Source: an uncultured Planctomycetaceae bacterium (lineage in GTDB: Bacteria; Planctomycetota; Planctomycetia; Pirellulales; UBA1268). From it: a DNA stretch of 50,460 nucleotides. Under the pieces are notes generated by a model. The model ran no database searches and was not told the origin of the DNA. It saw only the letters and a list, made by a program, of their open reading frames with translations. Made by a program: the position numbers and the translations under genes. This document shows positions 50,371-50,460 of the stretch, piece by piece (position 1 is the stretch's first letter; each line of letters starts with the position of its first letter). The stretch spans positions 1 to 50,460 of the forward strand of contig CAISJI010000196.1 of NCBI GenBank assembly GCA_903885565.1, in the 5' to 3' direction.

Positions 50371-50460
50371 GAATCGTCCCACCCCAGCATGCCATTGCCC
50401 CCGCAACCAGCGGCGGCCGACTGAATCCACAGCCTGTTAACCTACCCTCTCCCTGTGAGC

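Noticed and set aside
1-50460. tRNA, rRNA, transposases, integrases or prophage genes
   Set aside because: I scanned the intergenic gaps and frames and saw no tRNA-like T-arm sequences, rRNA cores or mobile-element proteins. Weak or divergent cases cannot be excluded by eye.

Overview
The window looks like part of a GC-rich chromosome of a planctomycete, probably of the Pirellula/Rhodopirellula type. This rests on gene content, not on any marker gene. It holds paired DUF1549/DUF1553 and DUF1501 proteins, two giant PVC-type haem-binding CxxCH proteins, an ECF sigma factor translationally coupled to a FecR-like protein, Tat-exported Gfo/Idh/MocA oxidoreductases, ThuA proteins and many sulfatases. 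I saw no rRNA, tRNA, CRISPR array, transposase or phage gene.

Layout. Positions 1-697 (-) carry an EF-hand protein and the start of a DUF1549 protein that runs off the left edge. A PLP C-S lyase (816-2018) follows. Positions 2043-6406 (-) are a planctomycetal cytochrome/DUF1549/DUF1553 - DUF1501 - lipoprotein operon. Positions 6747-7518 (-) hold a two-gene nucleotidyltransferase module that resembles a toxin-antitoxin pair. Positions 7628-15597 (-) form a candidate regulated unit: ECF sigma, FecR/discoidin protein, Gfo oxidoreductase, and a 1542-residue ThuA/SGNH-like/beta-propeller/HEAT/cytochrome protein. Positions 15944-20938 (-) hold a second PVC cytochrome protein and an unrecognised exported protein.

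Positions 21139-34052 are the most distinctive part, a polysaccharide-type region. It has an atypical sulfatase, a PQQ-like propeller protein, a CE15-type glucuronoyl esterase, a ThuA protein, and a 2283-residue protein. That protein carries four complete but different sulfatase modules followed by an alpha/beta-hydrolase (esterase) module, in one uninterrupted frame. Only its N-terminus has an export signal, and the modules are joined by short Pro/Ala/Ser/Thr/Lys-rich linkers. This is the best candidate for something undescribed: a single exported chain that could remove several kinds of sulfate ester and an acyl ester from one polysaccharide.

Positions 34153-38098 (+) continue with an LssY_C membrane protein, a DUF485/ActP-type acetate symporter pair and a GNAT acetyltransferase. 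The right third (38152-50370) is mostly housekeeping: a second Gfo oxidoreductase, an XRE-cupin regulator, flotillin-like FloA, apt, a group 2 type sigma-70 factor, a metallophosphoesterase, a YidB-like protein, a five-bladed-propeller glycosidase-like protein, RtcB, a short-chain dehydrogenase and a cation diffusion facilitator. A 25-bp intergenic sequence occurs twice (38101 and 42291).

How the genes may work together (inference): sulfatases and esterases strip polysaccharide decorations outside the cytoplasm. PVC cytochrome, ThuA and Gfo proteins would oxidise or process released sugars. The acetate symporter could take up acetate freed by deacetylation. The ECF/FecR pair is a plausible surface-sensing switch. 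All functional calls come from reading motifs by eye; no database search was run.
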